Notes under the pieces: generated by a model
Database searches by the model: none
Told to the model about the DNA's origin: nothing
The model's input: only the letters and a program-made list of their open reading frames with translations
Shown here: piece by piece, positions 51,537-61,159 of the stretch
How the letters are laid out: every line of letters begins with the position of its first letter
Position numbering within the stretch: the first letter of the stretch is position 1
Source of the DNA: Cylindrospermopsis curvispora GIHE-G1
GTDB taxonomy: Bacteria > Cyanobacteriota > Cyanobacteriia > Cyanobacteriales > Nostocaceae
Length of the DNA stretch: 64,000 nt
NCBI RefSeq assembly: GCF_014489415.1
Contig: NZ_CP060822.1
Span: forward strand, 3,705,501-3,769,500
Reading direction: 5' to 3'
Translations under genes and position numbers: made by a program

Positions 51537-52823
51537 GTGAGTATCCAAAGTTTAGTTGAACAGCCGATGATCCGCCCAAATATGTCAGGTATGAATGTAT
51601 TTAGTGTGGATAATTTTAACCAAGTAGTGATGTCCACCTACGGACGTTTTCCCATTGCCCTGGAACGGGGTGCTGGTTGTAGAGTTTGGGATACCCAGGG
51701 TAAGGAATATCTTGACTTTGTTGCTGGTATAGCTACTTGTACTTTAGGACACGCCCACCCGGCTATGGTAGAAGCAGTAACCCACCAGATTCAAAAGCTA
51801 CACCATGTTTCCAATCTCTATTATATTCCAGAACAGGGGGAACTGGCTAAATGGATTGTAGATCATTCCTGTGCTGACCGGGTGTTTTTCTGCAATTCTG
51901 GAGCGGAAGCCAATGAAGCGGCCATTAAACTTGCCCGGAAATATGCTCACAAGATTCTAGACATTGCCCACCCCATTATTTTAACTGCTCATGCTAGTTT
52001 TCATGGTCGAACCCTAGCTACTGTCACAGCTACGGGACAACCCAAATATCAGAAAAACTTTGATCCCCTAGTTCCCGGGTTCCATTATATTAAATACAAT
52101 GATATCAAAGAAGTAGAAGCAGCAGTCAGTGAGTTAGATGAAGGCAATTATCGGGTTTGTGCAATTTTAATTGAGCCATTACAGGGCGAAGGAGGGGTTC
52201 GTCCCGGTGACAAGGAGTATTTCCAAAGATTAAGGGAAATTTGTGATGAAACGGGCATTTTATTGATTTTCGATGAAGTCCAAATAGGAATGGGACGCAG
52301 CGGTAAATTATGGGGTTATGAACATTTAGGTGTGGAACCGGATATTTTTACCAGTGCCAAGGGGTTAGGTGGAGGTATTCCCATTGGGGCCATGATGAGC
52401 AAGAAATTTTGTGACATCTTTGAACCCGGGGAACATGCGAGCACATTTGGTGGTAATCCTTTTGCTTGCGGTGTAGCTTTGACGGTTTGCCAGACCTTGG
52501 AAAGGGAAAATATTTTAGAGAATGTTCAGGAGCAGGGGGCCCATTTACGGGAAGGACTAAAAATGATTGCCCGCAAATATCCTCGCCATATTTCCCAGGT
52601 ACGCGGTTGGGGACTAATTAATGGTATGGAAATTAAGGAAGATAGTCCCTTAACCGCATCGGATGTGGTCAGAGCTGCTATGGAAGAAGGGTTGTTACTA
52701 GTACCAGCTGGTCCCAAGGTAGTCCGGTTTGTACCTCCCCTAATTGTTACAGATACTGATATCAATCAGGCATTACAGTGTGTAGAAAAGTGCATGGCGA
52801 GAATTAGCGATAGACTCATGTGA
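51537..52823 (+). CDS. argD: Acetylornithine aminotransferase
   Basis: 428 residues, class III PLP aminotransferase. Seen: GAGCRVWDTQGKEYLDF, the phosphate-binding NSGAEANEAA, FDEVQIGMGR, and the Schiff-base Lys in TSAKGLGGGIP. It transfers an amino group from glutamate to N-acetylglutamate semialdehyde in arginine biosynthesis. The GTG start is supported by TTGGAGG placed 7-8 bases ahead. It is convergent with arsJ with only 24 bp between. Confidence 0.93.
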   Translation: MSIQSLVEQPMIRPNMSGMNVFSVDNFNQVVMSTYGRFPIALERGAGCRVWDTQGKEYLDFVAGIATCTLGHAHPAMVEAVTHQIQKLHHVSNLYYIPEQGELAKWIVDHSCADRVFFCNSGAEANEAAIKLARKYAHKILDIAHPIILTAHASFHGRTLATVTATGQPKYQKNFDPLVPGFHYIKYNDIKEVEAAVSELDEGNYRVCAILIEPLQGEGGVRPGDKEYFQRLREICDETGILLIFDEVQIGMGRSGKLWGYEHLGVEPDIFTSAKGLGGGIPIGAMMSKKFCDIFEPGEHASTFGGNPFACGVALTVCQTLERENILENVQEQGAHLREGLKMIARKYPRHISQVRGWGLINGMEIKEDSPLTASDVVRAAMEEGLLLVPAGPKVVRFVPPLIVTDTDINQALQCVEKCMARISDRLM

Positions 52824-52847
52824 GCTAAAGGGTGAGTGGGTCACGAC

Positions 52848-54137
52848 TCAGTCCCCCTCTCCTCCCTTCCACACAATATCCTTACTTGGATTGGGATTTG
52901 GTAACTTTAAGGAAACTAAACCAGCTCCCAACACAAAAATCATTGATGTCCACAAACAACCCACTAAGCCAAATAACTGATAGACTAACCCGGATAATAC
53001 TGTTCCCGCTAAACGACCACCAGAATTAGCCATGTAATAAAAACCAACGTTTAAAGCTACTTTGTCATCATCGGTAAATGCCAAAACTAGGTAGGAGTGA
53101 ACCGCAGAATTAAAGGCAAATACCACACCAAATAACATTAGTCCGCTAATCATAACTATATTAGCAGGCATCCCGCTTTGAAGAGCTAATGCTATAATAC
53201 AAGGAATAGCTGTCAAGGTAAATGTCCAAAATTGAATATTTTTGGCTGTTGGTGCCCGACCGGAACCAAATTTCTTCATTAAATTGGGAGCGAAAAATTG
53301 TACAATTCCATAGCCAATCACCCAGGTTGCTAAGAATCCACCTACTTGATAAAAAGACCAACCCAAAACTTCACGTAAAAATACCGGTAAACCAACTACA
53401 AACCAAACATCACGGGAGCCAAACAAAAAGAATCTAGCTGCGGATAAAATGTTGATCTCTTCACTTTTAGAAAATAGCTGACTGAATTTAACTTTCTTTT
53501 TAATTTTCCCCATCCCTTTGGGTAATAATAATCCTGTGAACATAATCAAAAATAGTGCGCCAGCCATAATTAAGAGAGCATTGACAAAGCCAAATAATGA
53601 TAACAAAGCACTACCAACAAAAAAACCAATTCCTTTTAAGGCATTTTTAGAACCGGTTAAAATTGCCACCCATTTGAATAGGGAAGATTGAGCATCTTGA
53701 GGAACCACTAAACGAATAGCACTTTTGGAGCTCATCTTAGTTAAATCCTTGGCAATGCCAGAAAATGCCTGGGCCACCATCACATAAAGAACTGCTAACC
53801 ACTGGACCCAATCTGCATTTAACCAAGACAACATTAACAAAGAAAAAACTTGTAAACCTATACCACTATAAAGAGTAACTTTCAGACCTAATTGGGATCC
53901 CACCCATCCACCTAAAAAATTAGTAACGATGCCAAATATCTCATAAAACAGAAATAAAAAGGCAATTTGTAAGGGGGTGTAACCAATTTGATTAAAGTAT
54001 AACAAAACTAGCATTCTCAATGCGCCGTCTGTAATAGTAAAACCCCAATAGGCTAGGGTAACTACGGCATAATTTCTCAAATTTGCACCTGAATCAGCAC
54101 TATGGTTCATATATTTTTGTTGTATTACTGATGCCAA
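52848..54137 (-). CDS. arsJ: ArsJ, organoarsenical (1-arseno-3-phosphoglycerate) efflux MFS transporter
   Basis: 429 residues with about twelve hydrophobic helices. The start region [28 protein letters not shown] is characteristic of ArsJ. In the known pathway GAPDH makes unstable 1-arseno-3-phosphoglycerate from arsenate, and ArsJ expels it, giving arsenate resistance. The GAPDH partner gene is immediately upstream and overlaps by 13 bp, as in other ArsJ operons. A second possible start (Met 10) would remove the overlap. Confidence 0.93.
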   Translation of the reverse strand: MASVIQQKYMNHSADSGANLRNYAVVTLAYWGFTITDGALRMLVLLYFNQIGYTPLQIAFLFLFYEIFGIVTNFLGGWVGSQLGLKVTLYSGIGLQVFSLLMLSWLNADWVQWLAVLYVMVAQAFSGIAKDLTKMSSKSAIRLVVPQDAQSSLFKWVAILTGSKNALKGIGFFVGSALLSLFGFVNALLIMAGALFLIMFTGLLLPKGMGKIKKKVKFSQLFSKSEEINILSAARFFLFGSRDVWFVVGLPVFLREVLGWSFYQVGGFLATWVIGYGIVQFFAPNLMKKFGSGRAPTAKNIQFWTFTLTAIPCIIALALQSGMPANIVMISGLMLFGVVFAFNSAVHSYLVLAFTDDDKVALNVGFYYMANSGGRLAGTVLSGLVYQLFGLVGCLWTSMIFVLGAGLVSLKLPNPNPSKDIVWKGGEGD

Positions 54138-55141
54138 CTTAAAGCTACTTTTCGAGCTAATTCAGCCATCCGATTAGCATAACCCCATTCATTGTCATAC
54201 CAAGCCAAGATTTTCACTTGGGTTTCATTGACAACCATTGTGGAAAGTGCATCAATAATGGAAGAGCGAGGATCATCTTTATAATCAATGGAAACTAGGG
54301 GACGTTCCTCATAACCCAAAATTCCTTTTAATGGTTCTTGTGCAGAAGCTGCTTTTAATAAAGCATTAATTTCTCCTATGGTGGTTGGGCGCACTACCTC
54401 AAACACACAATCAGTGAGGGAAGCATTCAATAAGGGTACACGCACAGCTAAACCATTTAACTTGCCATTTAATTCGGGATAAATTAGTCCAATAGCTGTA
54501 GCTGAACCGGTGGAAGTGGGAATCAATGACATACCAGTAGCTCTAGCACGACGCAAGTCTTTATGGGGTGCGTCAACTATGGTTTGGGTGTTAGTATGAT
54601 CATGAATTGTGGTAATAATTCCATGCTTAATTCCTATACCTTCATGAATGACTTTCACCACTGGTGCTAAACAGTTAGTGGTACAAGAAGCAGCTGTTAA
54701 AATATGATCTTCTTGAGGTTTATAAAGATGATCATTTACCCCCATTACAATATTTAAGGCTCCCCCTTTTACGGGTGCAGCAACAATTACTTTACCCACT
54801 CCTCTTTGAAAGTAGGGACTGAGAGTTTCTAGGGTTCTAAATTTTCCTGAGCATTCTAACACAATGTCCACGGCAAATTCTTCCCAGGGGACTTCCCCAG
54901 GTTGGGAATATTCACTAAAGGTGAGGGATTTATCACCAATAAGGATTCGGTCTTTTCCCGTTCCTACCTCATTTTGCCAACGTCCATGTACGGAATCAAA
55001 TTTGAGTAAATGAGCTGCTGCTTCCACACCACCTTTGAGTTCATTTATATGCACAAATTCTATTTCTGACCAATCCCAACCAGCACGCAATACTAAACGT
55101 CCTATACGCCCAAAACCATTAATTCCTACCCGGATTTTCAT
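54125..55141 (-). CDS. ArsJ-associated glyceraldehyde-3-phosphate dehydrogenase
   Basis: 338 residues from the chosen ATG, which follows GGAAGGAG at ideal spacing; a longer frame starting 36 bases earlier would overlap the preceding gene and adds no conserved sequence. NAD site [10 protein letters not shown], catalytic Cys in ASCTTNC, and the substrate-binding His in TIHDHT are present. It forms 1-arseno-3-phosphoglycerate from arsenate for export by ArsJ, as its position indicates, and is distinct from the glycolytic or photosynthetic GAPDH that should be elsewhere in the genome. Confidence 0.94.
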   Translation of the reverse strand: MKIRVGINGFGRIGRLVLRAGWDWSEIEFVHINELKGGVEAAAHLLKFDSVHGRWQNEVGTGKDRILIGDKSLTFSEYSQPGEVPWEEFAVDIVLECSGKFRTLETLSPYFQRGVGKVIVAAPVKGGALNIVMGVNDHLYKPQEDHILTAASCTTNCLAPVVKVIHEGIGIKHGIITTIHDHTNTQTIVDAPHKDLRRARATGMSLIPTSTGSATAIGLIYPELNGKLNGLAVRVPLLNASLTDCVFEVVRPTTIGEINALLKAASAQEPLKGILGYEERPLVSIDYKDDPRSSIIDALSTMVVNETQVKILAWYDNEWGYANRMAELARKVALSWHQ

Positions 55142-55142
55142 G

Positions 55143-56189
55143 TTAAAACTCCTTCCGTTTACGCAATAATTGCCCAATAGTTAAATCCAATTCTGACTTA
55201 CCCCCAAATACCGTTCCAGCTTTACCGTTGTGCAAATGCACATAGCCAATTTTGTATGCTTCCTCCGGTAAAGGTACGGATCCAACTAAATTAACTATTG
55301 CTGGTGCTTTTTTTAAGTAAAAGTCCACAAACTTATAAATTTCCGCCCGCTTTTCACCTGACCACAAATTCACATAAATAAATAGGGGTCTGGATAAGGG
55401 TTGATACCTGGATTTCCCTACTGTTTCCTGGGATGGTAAAACCGGTCCCTTTTTGTTATCAATGGCTACCAGTTTTAATTTGTCTTGATTCTTTTCGTAG
55501 TATGCATAGCCAAAATAGCCTAAAGCCTTAATATCTTTATTAACTCCTTTAACTAACACATTGTCATCTTCACTGGCTGTGTAATCATTACGACTGGCTT
55601 TTTCTCTGCCAATAATGGCCTCGACAAAATAATCATAAGTGCCAGAATCCCTACCTGGTCCGTATAATTTTAATGGATGGTCTGGCCAGGAAGCACGTAT
55701 TTGATTCCACTTGGTAATTTTTCCCTCGGATTGGGGTTCCCATGTCTTTTTCAATTCATCAACTGTCATATCCTCAACCCAGTTATTTTGGGGATTCACT
55801 ACAACAGTTAAAGCATCAAATGCAATAGGTATTTCTATATATCTGACACCATTCTTATTACACTCTGCCATTTCCTTGGCAGAAATCGGTCGGGAAGCAT
55901 TATTTATGTCCGTTTCATTACTACAGAATTTTTTAAACCCTCCCCCCGTACCAGAAACACTTACTTCTACTGAACTGGAATTTTTCCCATCCTTGGTAAA
56001 CTCTTTAACTATAGCCTGGGTAATCGGATATACAGTGCTGGATCCATCTATATTTATTTTACGTGCTATCTGAGAGTTAACATCTTTTGTTGCTTCTACT
56101 GAATTGTTTTTGCTCACATCAGCGGTGCAACTGGTGGCCAATGTTAACATTCCCACTGTGATCAATAATCTTACTGCGGTTGCTTTCAC
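55143..56189 (-). CDS. PstS-like phosphate/arsenate-binding lipoprotein
   Basis: 348 residues. Signal peptide with lipobox LATSC near residue 20. The PstS fold shows [30 protein letters not shown] and [10 protein letters not shown], the phosphate-contacting segments. It is the first gene of the pstS-gapdh-arsJ unit, with one base between its stop and the GAPDH start. No pstCAB permease genes are nearby. In an ArsJ operon such a protein probably binds arsenate or phosphate in the periplasm to help discriminate the two, or supplies phosphate during arsenate stress (inference). Confidence 0.93.
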   Translation of the reverse strand: MKATAVRLLITVGMLTLATSCTADVSKNNSVEATKDVNSQIARKINIDGSSTVYPITQAIVKEFTKDGKNSSSVEVSVSGTGGGFKKFCSNETDINNASRPISAKEMAECNKNGVRYIEIPIAFDALTVVVNPQNNWVEDMTVDELKKTWEPQSEGKITKWNQIRASWPDHPLKLYGPGRDSGTYDYFVEAIIGREKASRNDYTASEDDNVLVKGVNKDIKALGYFGYAYYEKNQDKLKLVAIDNKKGPVLPSQETVGKSRYQPLSRPLFIYVNLWSGEKRAEIYKFVDFYLKKAPAIVNLVGSVPLPEEAYKIGYVHLHNGKAGTVFGGKSELDLTIGQLLRKRKEF

Positions 56190-56236
56190 TGGTTTATCCT
56201 AAATATGGTTCTACTGGATAGTATGTATTCATCATT

Positions 56237-56260
56237 TCAAAAAAAATTGATATGTCAATT
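56237..56260. promoter_or_regulatory. Candidate ArsR operator ahead of the pstS-gapdh-arsJ unit
   Basis: Three alternating half-sites: TCAA, six A, TTGA, then TATG and TCAA. The first pair fits the ATCAA-N6-TTGAT-type site I recall for cyanobacterial ArsR; the second pair forms the palindrome AATTGA-TATG-TCAATT. It lies 48-71 bp upstream of the PstS-like start, as expected for a repressor site. Confidence 0.55.
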
Positions 56261-56325
56261 ATGTAAAGGGGAAAATATACAAAAATTAACCATAACAATT
56301 TAATATTCCCCATTTCCCTTTCAGG

Positions 56326-57918
56326 TTAAGATGTCAAATCCTCCAGTTCAGGCAAATCATTAGGCGCACCACATGCGGAAATGTTACCAGTAAAGTTCAC
56401 ATCTGCCATCAATTCGGGATGCTCTTGTTTACGCTGGGCTATTTGTTCACGGGTAAGAATTTTGGACTGGTCAAATCCTAGTTCAATTTCGGTGCTTAAA
56501 CCTTTATATTTGACCCGTTTGAGATTGTAAAAACGTTTGTTTAGGGTGGTTTTTACAAAAGCTCCTAAACAGCCTAAAAGATATTTACGCTTAAAGGAAT
56601 CCTTCACAAACCAATATTCAAAGGTCTTGCGGAGGTAAAAGCGGGCATAGTTCTTAAGCACTCCTTTGAGAACATCTTCTCGCTCCATAGCATCCGGTTT
56701 CATGATGGGAGTGACGAAGTTATATTGGGAATAATCTCGAACTTCCACACGGTCTCCCAAATCCTGAAATAATTCAGAAAATGGCCAGGGGGTAAACATG
56801 TTCCAGTTTACCATGTCAGCTTTCCAGTCCAAAGCCATTTTATAGGTTTCTTCAATGGTTTCTGGGGTTTCGTTTTCCAGTCCCATAATAAACTGGGCTT
56901 CAGCAACCATGCCATTTTGCTGTAATAATTGAATTGCCCGTTTATTTTGTTCAATTGTGGTTTCTTTGCGGAACAGATTTAACTTTAATTGTGCAGCAGC
57001 TTCCGTACCCAAGGAAACATGAACTAAGCCAGCTTGACGGTAAAGAGGTAAATCTGCTTCGTCTCTCAATATGTCTGTAACTCTGGTGTTGATTCCCCAG
57101 TGCACACCTAAATTTCTGGCTATTAACTCATGACATAAATCTAGAAATTTTGGTTTGTTAATAGTTGGTTCTTCATCGGCTAAAATGAAAAATCCTACCT
57201 GATATTTTTTTACCAAAAGTTCAATTTGGTCCACGAATTTTTTAGGACTACTAGAACGATATTTCCGCCAGAATGCCCACTGGGAACAAAAACGGCAAGT
57301 AAATGGACAACCTCTGGCATAGTTGGGAACAGCTACTCGCACGTTCAAAGGAGTGTAGATATATTTACTCCAATCTAATAAGTCCCAATCTGGGGTCAGG
57401 GTATCTAAATCACTAATGGGTGGATGTGCTGGAGTGGCTACTACCTCCCCATTTTCTAAAAAGGCAATTCCTAAGATATGACGACGGTCTTTTTCATCAC
57501 TACCTTGAGCGATCGCCTGTACTAAATTAACTGTAATTTCTTCTCCTTCTCCACGGATAATATAATCTACCCAGGGAGCTTCCTGGAGAACTTCGTTGTA
57601 CATATAGGTGGGGTGAACTCCACCCATAATTGTTTTGGCTTGGGGAAGGACTTGTTTAACAATTTGTAGGGTGGTTTGTGACTGATAAATCATGGGTGTA
57701 ATGGCTGTTGCCAATACAATATCTGGCTGATAATCTCGAATGATTTGTGCTAGAGCATCATCAGTGATATAGTCGGTCATGGCATCCACAAACTGAATGT
57801 TAGTAAACCCGGCATTTTTTAATGCTCCTCCTACATAGGGAACCCAACTAGGTGGCCAATTACCCGCAATTTCCGCACCACCAGAATGGTAATTGGGTTG
57901 AATCATCATGATCCGCAT
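56326..57918 (-). CDS. BchE-like B12-binding radical SAM protein
   Basis: 530 residues. Cobalamin-binding-like N-terminal domain (about 1-135) then a radical SAM barrel with C-x3-C-x2-C in RGCPFTCRFCSQW near residue 205. The extended sequence, including GGAEIAGNWPPSWVPYVGGAL and the C-terminal region, resembles anaerobic Mg-protoporphyrin monomethyl ester oxidative cyclase (BchE), of which cyanobacteria carry homologues of unproven function beside the oxygen-dependent AcsF. It could instead be a different BchE/methylase-subgroup enzyme. It has its own 363-bp upstream gap and a 136-bp gap to the arsenate unit, so it is probably a separate transcript despite lying between arsR and that unit. 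Confidence 0.85.
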   Translation of the reverse strand: MRIMMIQPNYHSGGAEIAGNWPPSWVPYVGGALKNAGFTNIQFVDAMTDYITDDALAQIIRDYQPDIVLATAITPMIYQSQTTLQIVKQVLPQAKTIMGGVHPTYMYNEVLQEAPWVDYIIRGEGEEITVNLVQAIAQGSDEKDRRHILGIAFLENGEVVATPAHPPISDLDTLTPDWDLLDWSKYIYTPLNVRVAVPNYARGCPFTCRFCSQWAFWRKYRSSSPKKFVDQIELLVKKYQVGFFILADEEPTINKPKFLDLCHELIARNLGVHWGINTRVTDILRDEADLPLYRQAGLVHVSLGTEAAAQLKLNLFRKETTIEQNKRAIQLLQQNGMVAEAQFIMGLENETPETIEETYKMALDWKADMVNWNMFTPWPFSELFQDLGDRVEVRDYSQYNFVTPIMKPDAMEREDVLKGVLKNYARFYLRKTFEYWFVKDSFKRKYLLGCLGAFVKTTLNKRFYNLKRVKYKGLSTEIELGFDQSKILTREQIAQRKQEHPELMADVNFTGNISACGAPNDLPELEDLTS

Positions 57919-58281
57919 AATTTACCTCTTAATCTTTCTCGATTTGAAGACAGGATTTACGCATCATCCACGGAAAATTTCGCTATTTCAGACCCAATAT
58001 AGGGTGGCTATATTCGGCTTTTAATTATTTTTTAAAAACTTTGTTCTGGGAATTTGCTTGTAGGGCACAAAATCAAAAAATGTTATGGTTTATGGTTAAA
58101 GGTGATGTTTGGGAGGCGCTCTGGTTCATCCCCTATCATAAGTCTACACCTAGAAACTTTCCTCTATGAATAAACTTTGCTAAGATTTAATGTTCAATTT
58201 ACTTTTTTCTGGGAACGGTTCATGCTTAATTAATGCTAATGCGAAGCAAAACCTATAAGTATCGTCTATTTATTTACTCAT
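57919..58281. other. Non-coding gap upstream of the BchE-like gene
   Basis: 363 bp that should hold the BchE-like promoter and the end of the arsR transcript. One small hairpin is visible at 57996-58014 (AATATAG-GGTGG-CTATATT). A 25-codon frame on the plus strand is too short and weak to call. Confidence 0.5.
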
Positions 58282-58617
58282 TTACTCACAAAAGGAGGTA
58301 AGGGGTAAAACGGGGGAGTTGACCCGAATATCTTGTAAATACTGTTCTAAGATCTGAAATTGACCCAAATTTAAACTATAGTATATCCAACGTCCTTCTT
58401 GGCGATTTACGACCAGACTTGTCTGTTTAAGAATCTTTAGATGAAAAGAAAGTTTAGACTGACTAATACCTAAAGCATTACATAAGTCACACACACAGAG
58501 TTCTCGATGGCGCAACAGCTCTATCACAGCAATCCTAATAGGATCGGACAAAGCATGAAAAGTCTGGGCCATGAGATAAGAGGTTGTGTGCAAAGAGGTG
58601 GGCATGGATTTCTCCAA
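58282..58617 (-). CDS. arsR: ArsR/SmtB-family arsenic-responsive repressor
   Basis: 111 residues. Winged helix with the metalloid-binding ELCVCDLC motif in the DNA-recognition region, then LGISQSKLSFHLKILKQTSLV and a beta-wing GRWIYYSL. Cysteines in CVCDLC are the classic As(III)/Sb(III) ligands, so it should release DNA on arsenite. Only 25 bp separate it from the upstream epimerase stop, so it may be transcribed with that gene. Its probable target is the pstS-gapdh-arsJ promoter about 2 kb downstream. A start at Met 5 is also possible. Confidence 0.92.
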   Translation of the reverse strand: MEKSMPTSLHTTSYLMAQTFHALSDPIRIAVIELLRHRELCVCDLCNALGISQSKLSFHLKILKQTSLVVNRQEGRWIYYSLNLGQFQILEQYLQDIRVNSPVLPLTSFCE

Positions 58618-58642
58618 TATTCAAGCCACCATCCTAGCATCT

Positions 58643-59566
58643 TTAAGCTAGTATTTCATCGTCAACAGAAAAATCTATTTCCCCTTGAGCTGCACCACTG
58701 GTTAAATAGTCATTTTGAAAGGAATCTTGCAAACCGGAAATTAAATCGTACTGGGGTTGCCAATTTAATTCTGTAATTGCTCTATTCACAGATGCAAAAA
58801 AGTGCTGTGCCCTCATGGGAAAAGCCTTACGCTTACCAAAATCAAACTTTTTAGGGTCATAATGGACAATTTTCACACTGTCACCAGACTTACCAGCAGC
58901 AATAGCACAAGCACGAGCTAAACCATCAAAAGTCACAAAGCGATCGCCTGAAACATTATAAATCTTACCAATGGCTGTTTCGTTACCAATTACCTGTAAC
59001 ATTGCCTGGGCTAAATCTTTAACATGACCTAGTTGGGTAATATGTAAACCATTACCTGGAATGGGAATGGGGCGATCGCGCACTATGCGGTCAAAGAACC
59101 AACTTTCCAGGGGATTATAATTTTTGGGTCCGTAAATATAAGTGGGACGAATGGAAGTAAAAGCAATTCCTAACTGTTGTAAGAAGGACTCAGTCTCATG
59201 TTTACCGCGATGACGACTTTTAGGATCAACAGTATCTCCTTCTACATGGGGCAATTGATCAGATTTAAGATACACTCCAGCTGAACTCATATAAACAAAG
59301 TGTTTAACCCTTCCCTGAAACATTTCCGCCACAGGTTGAGTATCAGTAAGTTCCCGACCATTATTGTCAAAAATGACATCAAAACTCTCCTGGGATAACT
59401 TAGACAACTGACTAGGATCCGTGCGATCGCCAATAATTTGACCCACATCGTTTGGTGCAGGATTATTGCCACGATTAAACAATACTACTTCGTGTCCAGC
59501 CTTAACTAGTAATTGAGTTAAATAAACACCAATGAACCGAGTTCCACCAATAACCAGAATACGCAT
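58643..59566 (-). CDS. NAD-dependent epimerase/dehydratase (CSP41-like)
   Basis: 307 residues from the Met in front of RILVIGGTRFIG, the Rossmann motif. A GTG 60 bases earlier would add a basic, unconserved stretch and is less likely. It resembles the cyanobacterial relatives of plastid CSP41 proteins (atypical SDRs), with FVYMSSAGVY and PTYIYGPKNYNPLESWFF. CSP41 binds and cleaves plastid RNA; whether the bacterial forms are epimerases or RNA-binding proteins is open. The Tyr-x3-Lys pair of true epimerases is not clear here (HRGKHETE region), which favours the CSP41-type group. Confidence 0.85.
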   Translation of the reverse strand: MRILVIGGTRFIGVYLTQLLVKAGHEVVLFNRGNNPAPNDVGQIIGDRTDPSQLSKLSQESFDVIFDNNGRELTDTQPVAEMFQGRVKHFVYMSSAGVYLKSDQLPHVEGDTVDPKSRHRGKHETESFLQQLGIAFTSIRPTYIYGPKNYNPLESWFFDRIVRDRPIPIPGNGLHITQLGHVKDLAQAMLQVIGNETAIGKIYNVSGDRFVTFDGLARACAIAAGKSGDSVKIVHYDPKKFDFGKRKAFPMRAQHFFASVNRAITELNWQPQYDLISGLQDSFQNDYLTSGAAQGEIDFSVDDEILA

Positions 59567-59813
59567 AAAATCACCATATCTGACAAACTTGAGGAGAAAA
59601 AATCGCCTGTGAATTGAGAGTATCACAGAGAATGACCCAATGGGTAATCACTTGCCAACTTTCACTGACTATTGCTATGCTATGGAAACAGAATAATCAG
59701 GTGAGAATCCCGACTTTAAGTCACCTCTATACTGATAAGTGACCTCTAAGGAGTCCAGTAAAAATTATTCTGTCTAGTAAAGACGGCGAGAATCAAGCCG
59801 CAGATAAGTAAAA

Positions 59814-61031
59814 GTGCGCGAAGAATTTATCTTCATGCATTGGTTGATACGCCGTTCAATAATGTTATTCGTAATGGGGCTAATCACCGTGTCCACAACT
59901 AAAAAATATGCTATGGTTCACGAGTGGCTAACACCCAAAGCTACTGGGGGTTCAGAACTGGTAGTCCAGGAAATATTAAATCTAATTGATGCTGATTTAT
60001 ATGCCTTAATAGATTTTGAATCAAGTAATCCTGAAAGCTATCTTTATAAGCGTCGAATTGGCACGACTTTTTTACAACGCTGGCCATTTGCTCATCAAGG
60101 TGTACAAAAGTATCTGCCTTTATTACCGCTAGCTATAGAGCAACTAGACTTGCGAGAATATGAAATTATTTTGTCATCATCCCATGCAGTAGCTAAAGGG
60201 ATTTTAACCACTCCCAACCAATTACACATTTGTTATTGTCATAGTCCCATGCGTTATGCTTGGGACCTAACCTTTGATTACTTAGCTCAGAGCAAGGTCG
60301 GTAAAGGAGTTTTGGGATGGGTAACTAAATATCTACTACATGGATTGAGACAGTGGGACGTGGTCAGTGCTAACCGAGTGGATTACTTCATTGCCAACTC
60401 TCAACACACTGCCAAAAGAATTTGGCGGTGCTATCGTCGTCAAGCCAAAGTCATCTATCCACCAGTTAACACTGAAAACTGCCCGTTTAGTTCGCAAAAA
60501 GAAGATTTCTACCTGATAGTTAGCCGATTAGTTAGCTATAAACAAGTATCTTTAATTGTTCAGGCCTTTAATCAACTACAACGCCCACTAGTCGTCATTG
60601 GCACTGGTCCCCAAAGGAAACATCTACAGGCGATCGCCCGTCCCCATATTCAGATCTTGGGATGGCAATCAGAAACAGTAGTGAAATCATACATGGCACG
60701 TGCAAAAGCTTTTGTATATGCAGCTTGTGAGGATTTTGGTATTGCTTTAGTTGAGGCCCAAGCTTGTGGTACTCCAGTAATTGCATACGGTGCAGGGGGA
60801 GCTTTGGAAACAGTTAGGGATATTCGTACTTGTATTAAAACCGGAACAGGTATATTCTTTAAACAGCAAACCATAGCGTCTTTAGTGGAGGCCGTGCAAA
60901 ACTTTGAAACCTATGAGGACCTGTTCAAACATGAGTATCTGAGATCCCACGCGGAAGGATTTTCTTCCCAGGTTTTTGCTAATGATTATCTAGATTTTCT
61001 AGATTCTTGTCAAAAGCAACACCACTCATAA
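59814..61031 (+). CDS. Family 4 glycosyltransferase
   Basis: Up to 405 residues. GT-B fold: the N-terminal half begins AMVHEWLTPKATGGSE; the C-terminal half has SRLVSYKQVSLIVQAF and the donor-site E-x7-E motif in EDFGIALVEAQACGTPVIA. The long N-terminal stretch before TTKKYAMVHEWL is poorly supported; a GTG at 59889, preceded by GGGG, would match relatives better and give about 380 residues. It is probably part of an exopolysaccharide or envelope glycan pathway together with the sugar transferase and GDP-fucose genes that follow. No membrane segment. Sugar specificity unknown. Confidence 0.85.
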   Translation: MREEFIFMHWLIRRSIMLFVMGLITVSTTKKYAMVHEWLTPKATGGSELVVQEILNLIDADLYALIDFESSNPESYLYKRRIGTTFLQRWPFAHQGVQKYLPLLPLAIEQLDLREYEIILSSSHAVAKGILTTPNQLHICYCHSPMRYAWDLTFDYLAQSKVGKGVLGWVTKYLLHGLRQWDVVSANRVDYFIANSQHTAKRIWRCYRRQAKVIYPPVNTENCPFSSQKEDFYLIVSRLVSYKQVSLIVQAFNQLQRPLVVIGTGPQRKHLQAIARPHIQILGWQSETVVKSYMARAKAFVYAACEDFGIALVEAQACGTPVIAYGAGGALETVRDIRTCIKTGTGIFFKQQTIASLVEAVQNFETYEDLFKHEYLRSHAEGFSSQVFANDYLDFLDSCQKQHHS

Positions 61032-61063
61032 AATCATATCCGCAACTCGTGCAGTTATTTTTC

Positions 61064-61091
61064 CAATTTTCAAGAATGTTTTTGAGAATTG
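61064..61091. terminator. Imperfect hairpin after the glycosyltransferase gene
   Basis: CAATTTTCAA and TTGAGAATTG pair with one mismatch around an 8-base loop, 33 bp after the stop. Possible terminator or 3'-end structure; weak. Confidence 0.35.
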
Positions 61092-61159
61092 TCTCGGAAA
61101 TAAGTGTCTTTTAGCTTTAAGATCGGGACTGTGTGTGGTGTGGATTATTAAGGAGTATA

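Noticed and set aside
52824-52847. Possible terminator between argD and arsJ (TGAGT...ACTCA)
   Set aside because: Stem of only five bases and no T-run; not enough to call.
58092-58169. 25-codon frame upstream of the BchE-like gene, starting like a toxin of the MazF type (KGDVWEA)
   Set aside because: Too short, stops at once, no partner antitoxin gene; the likeness to the MazF start is probably chance.
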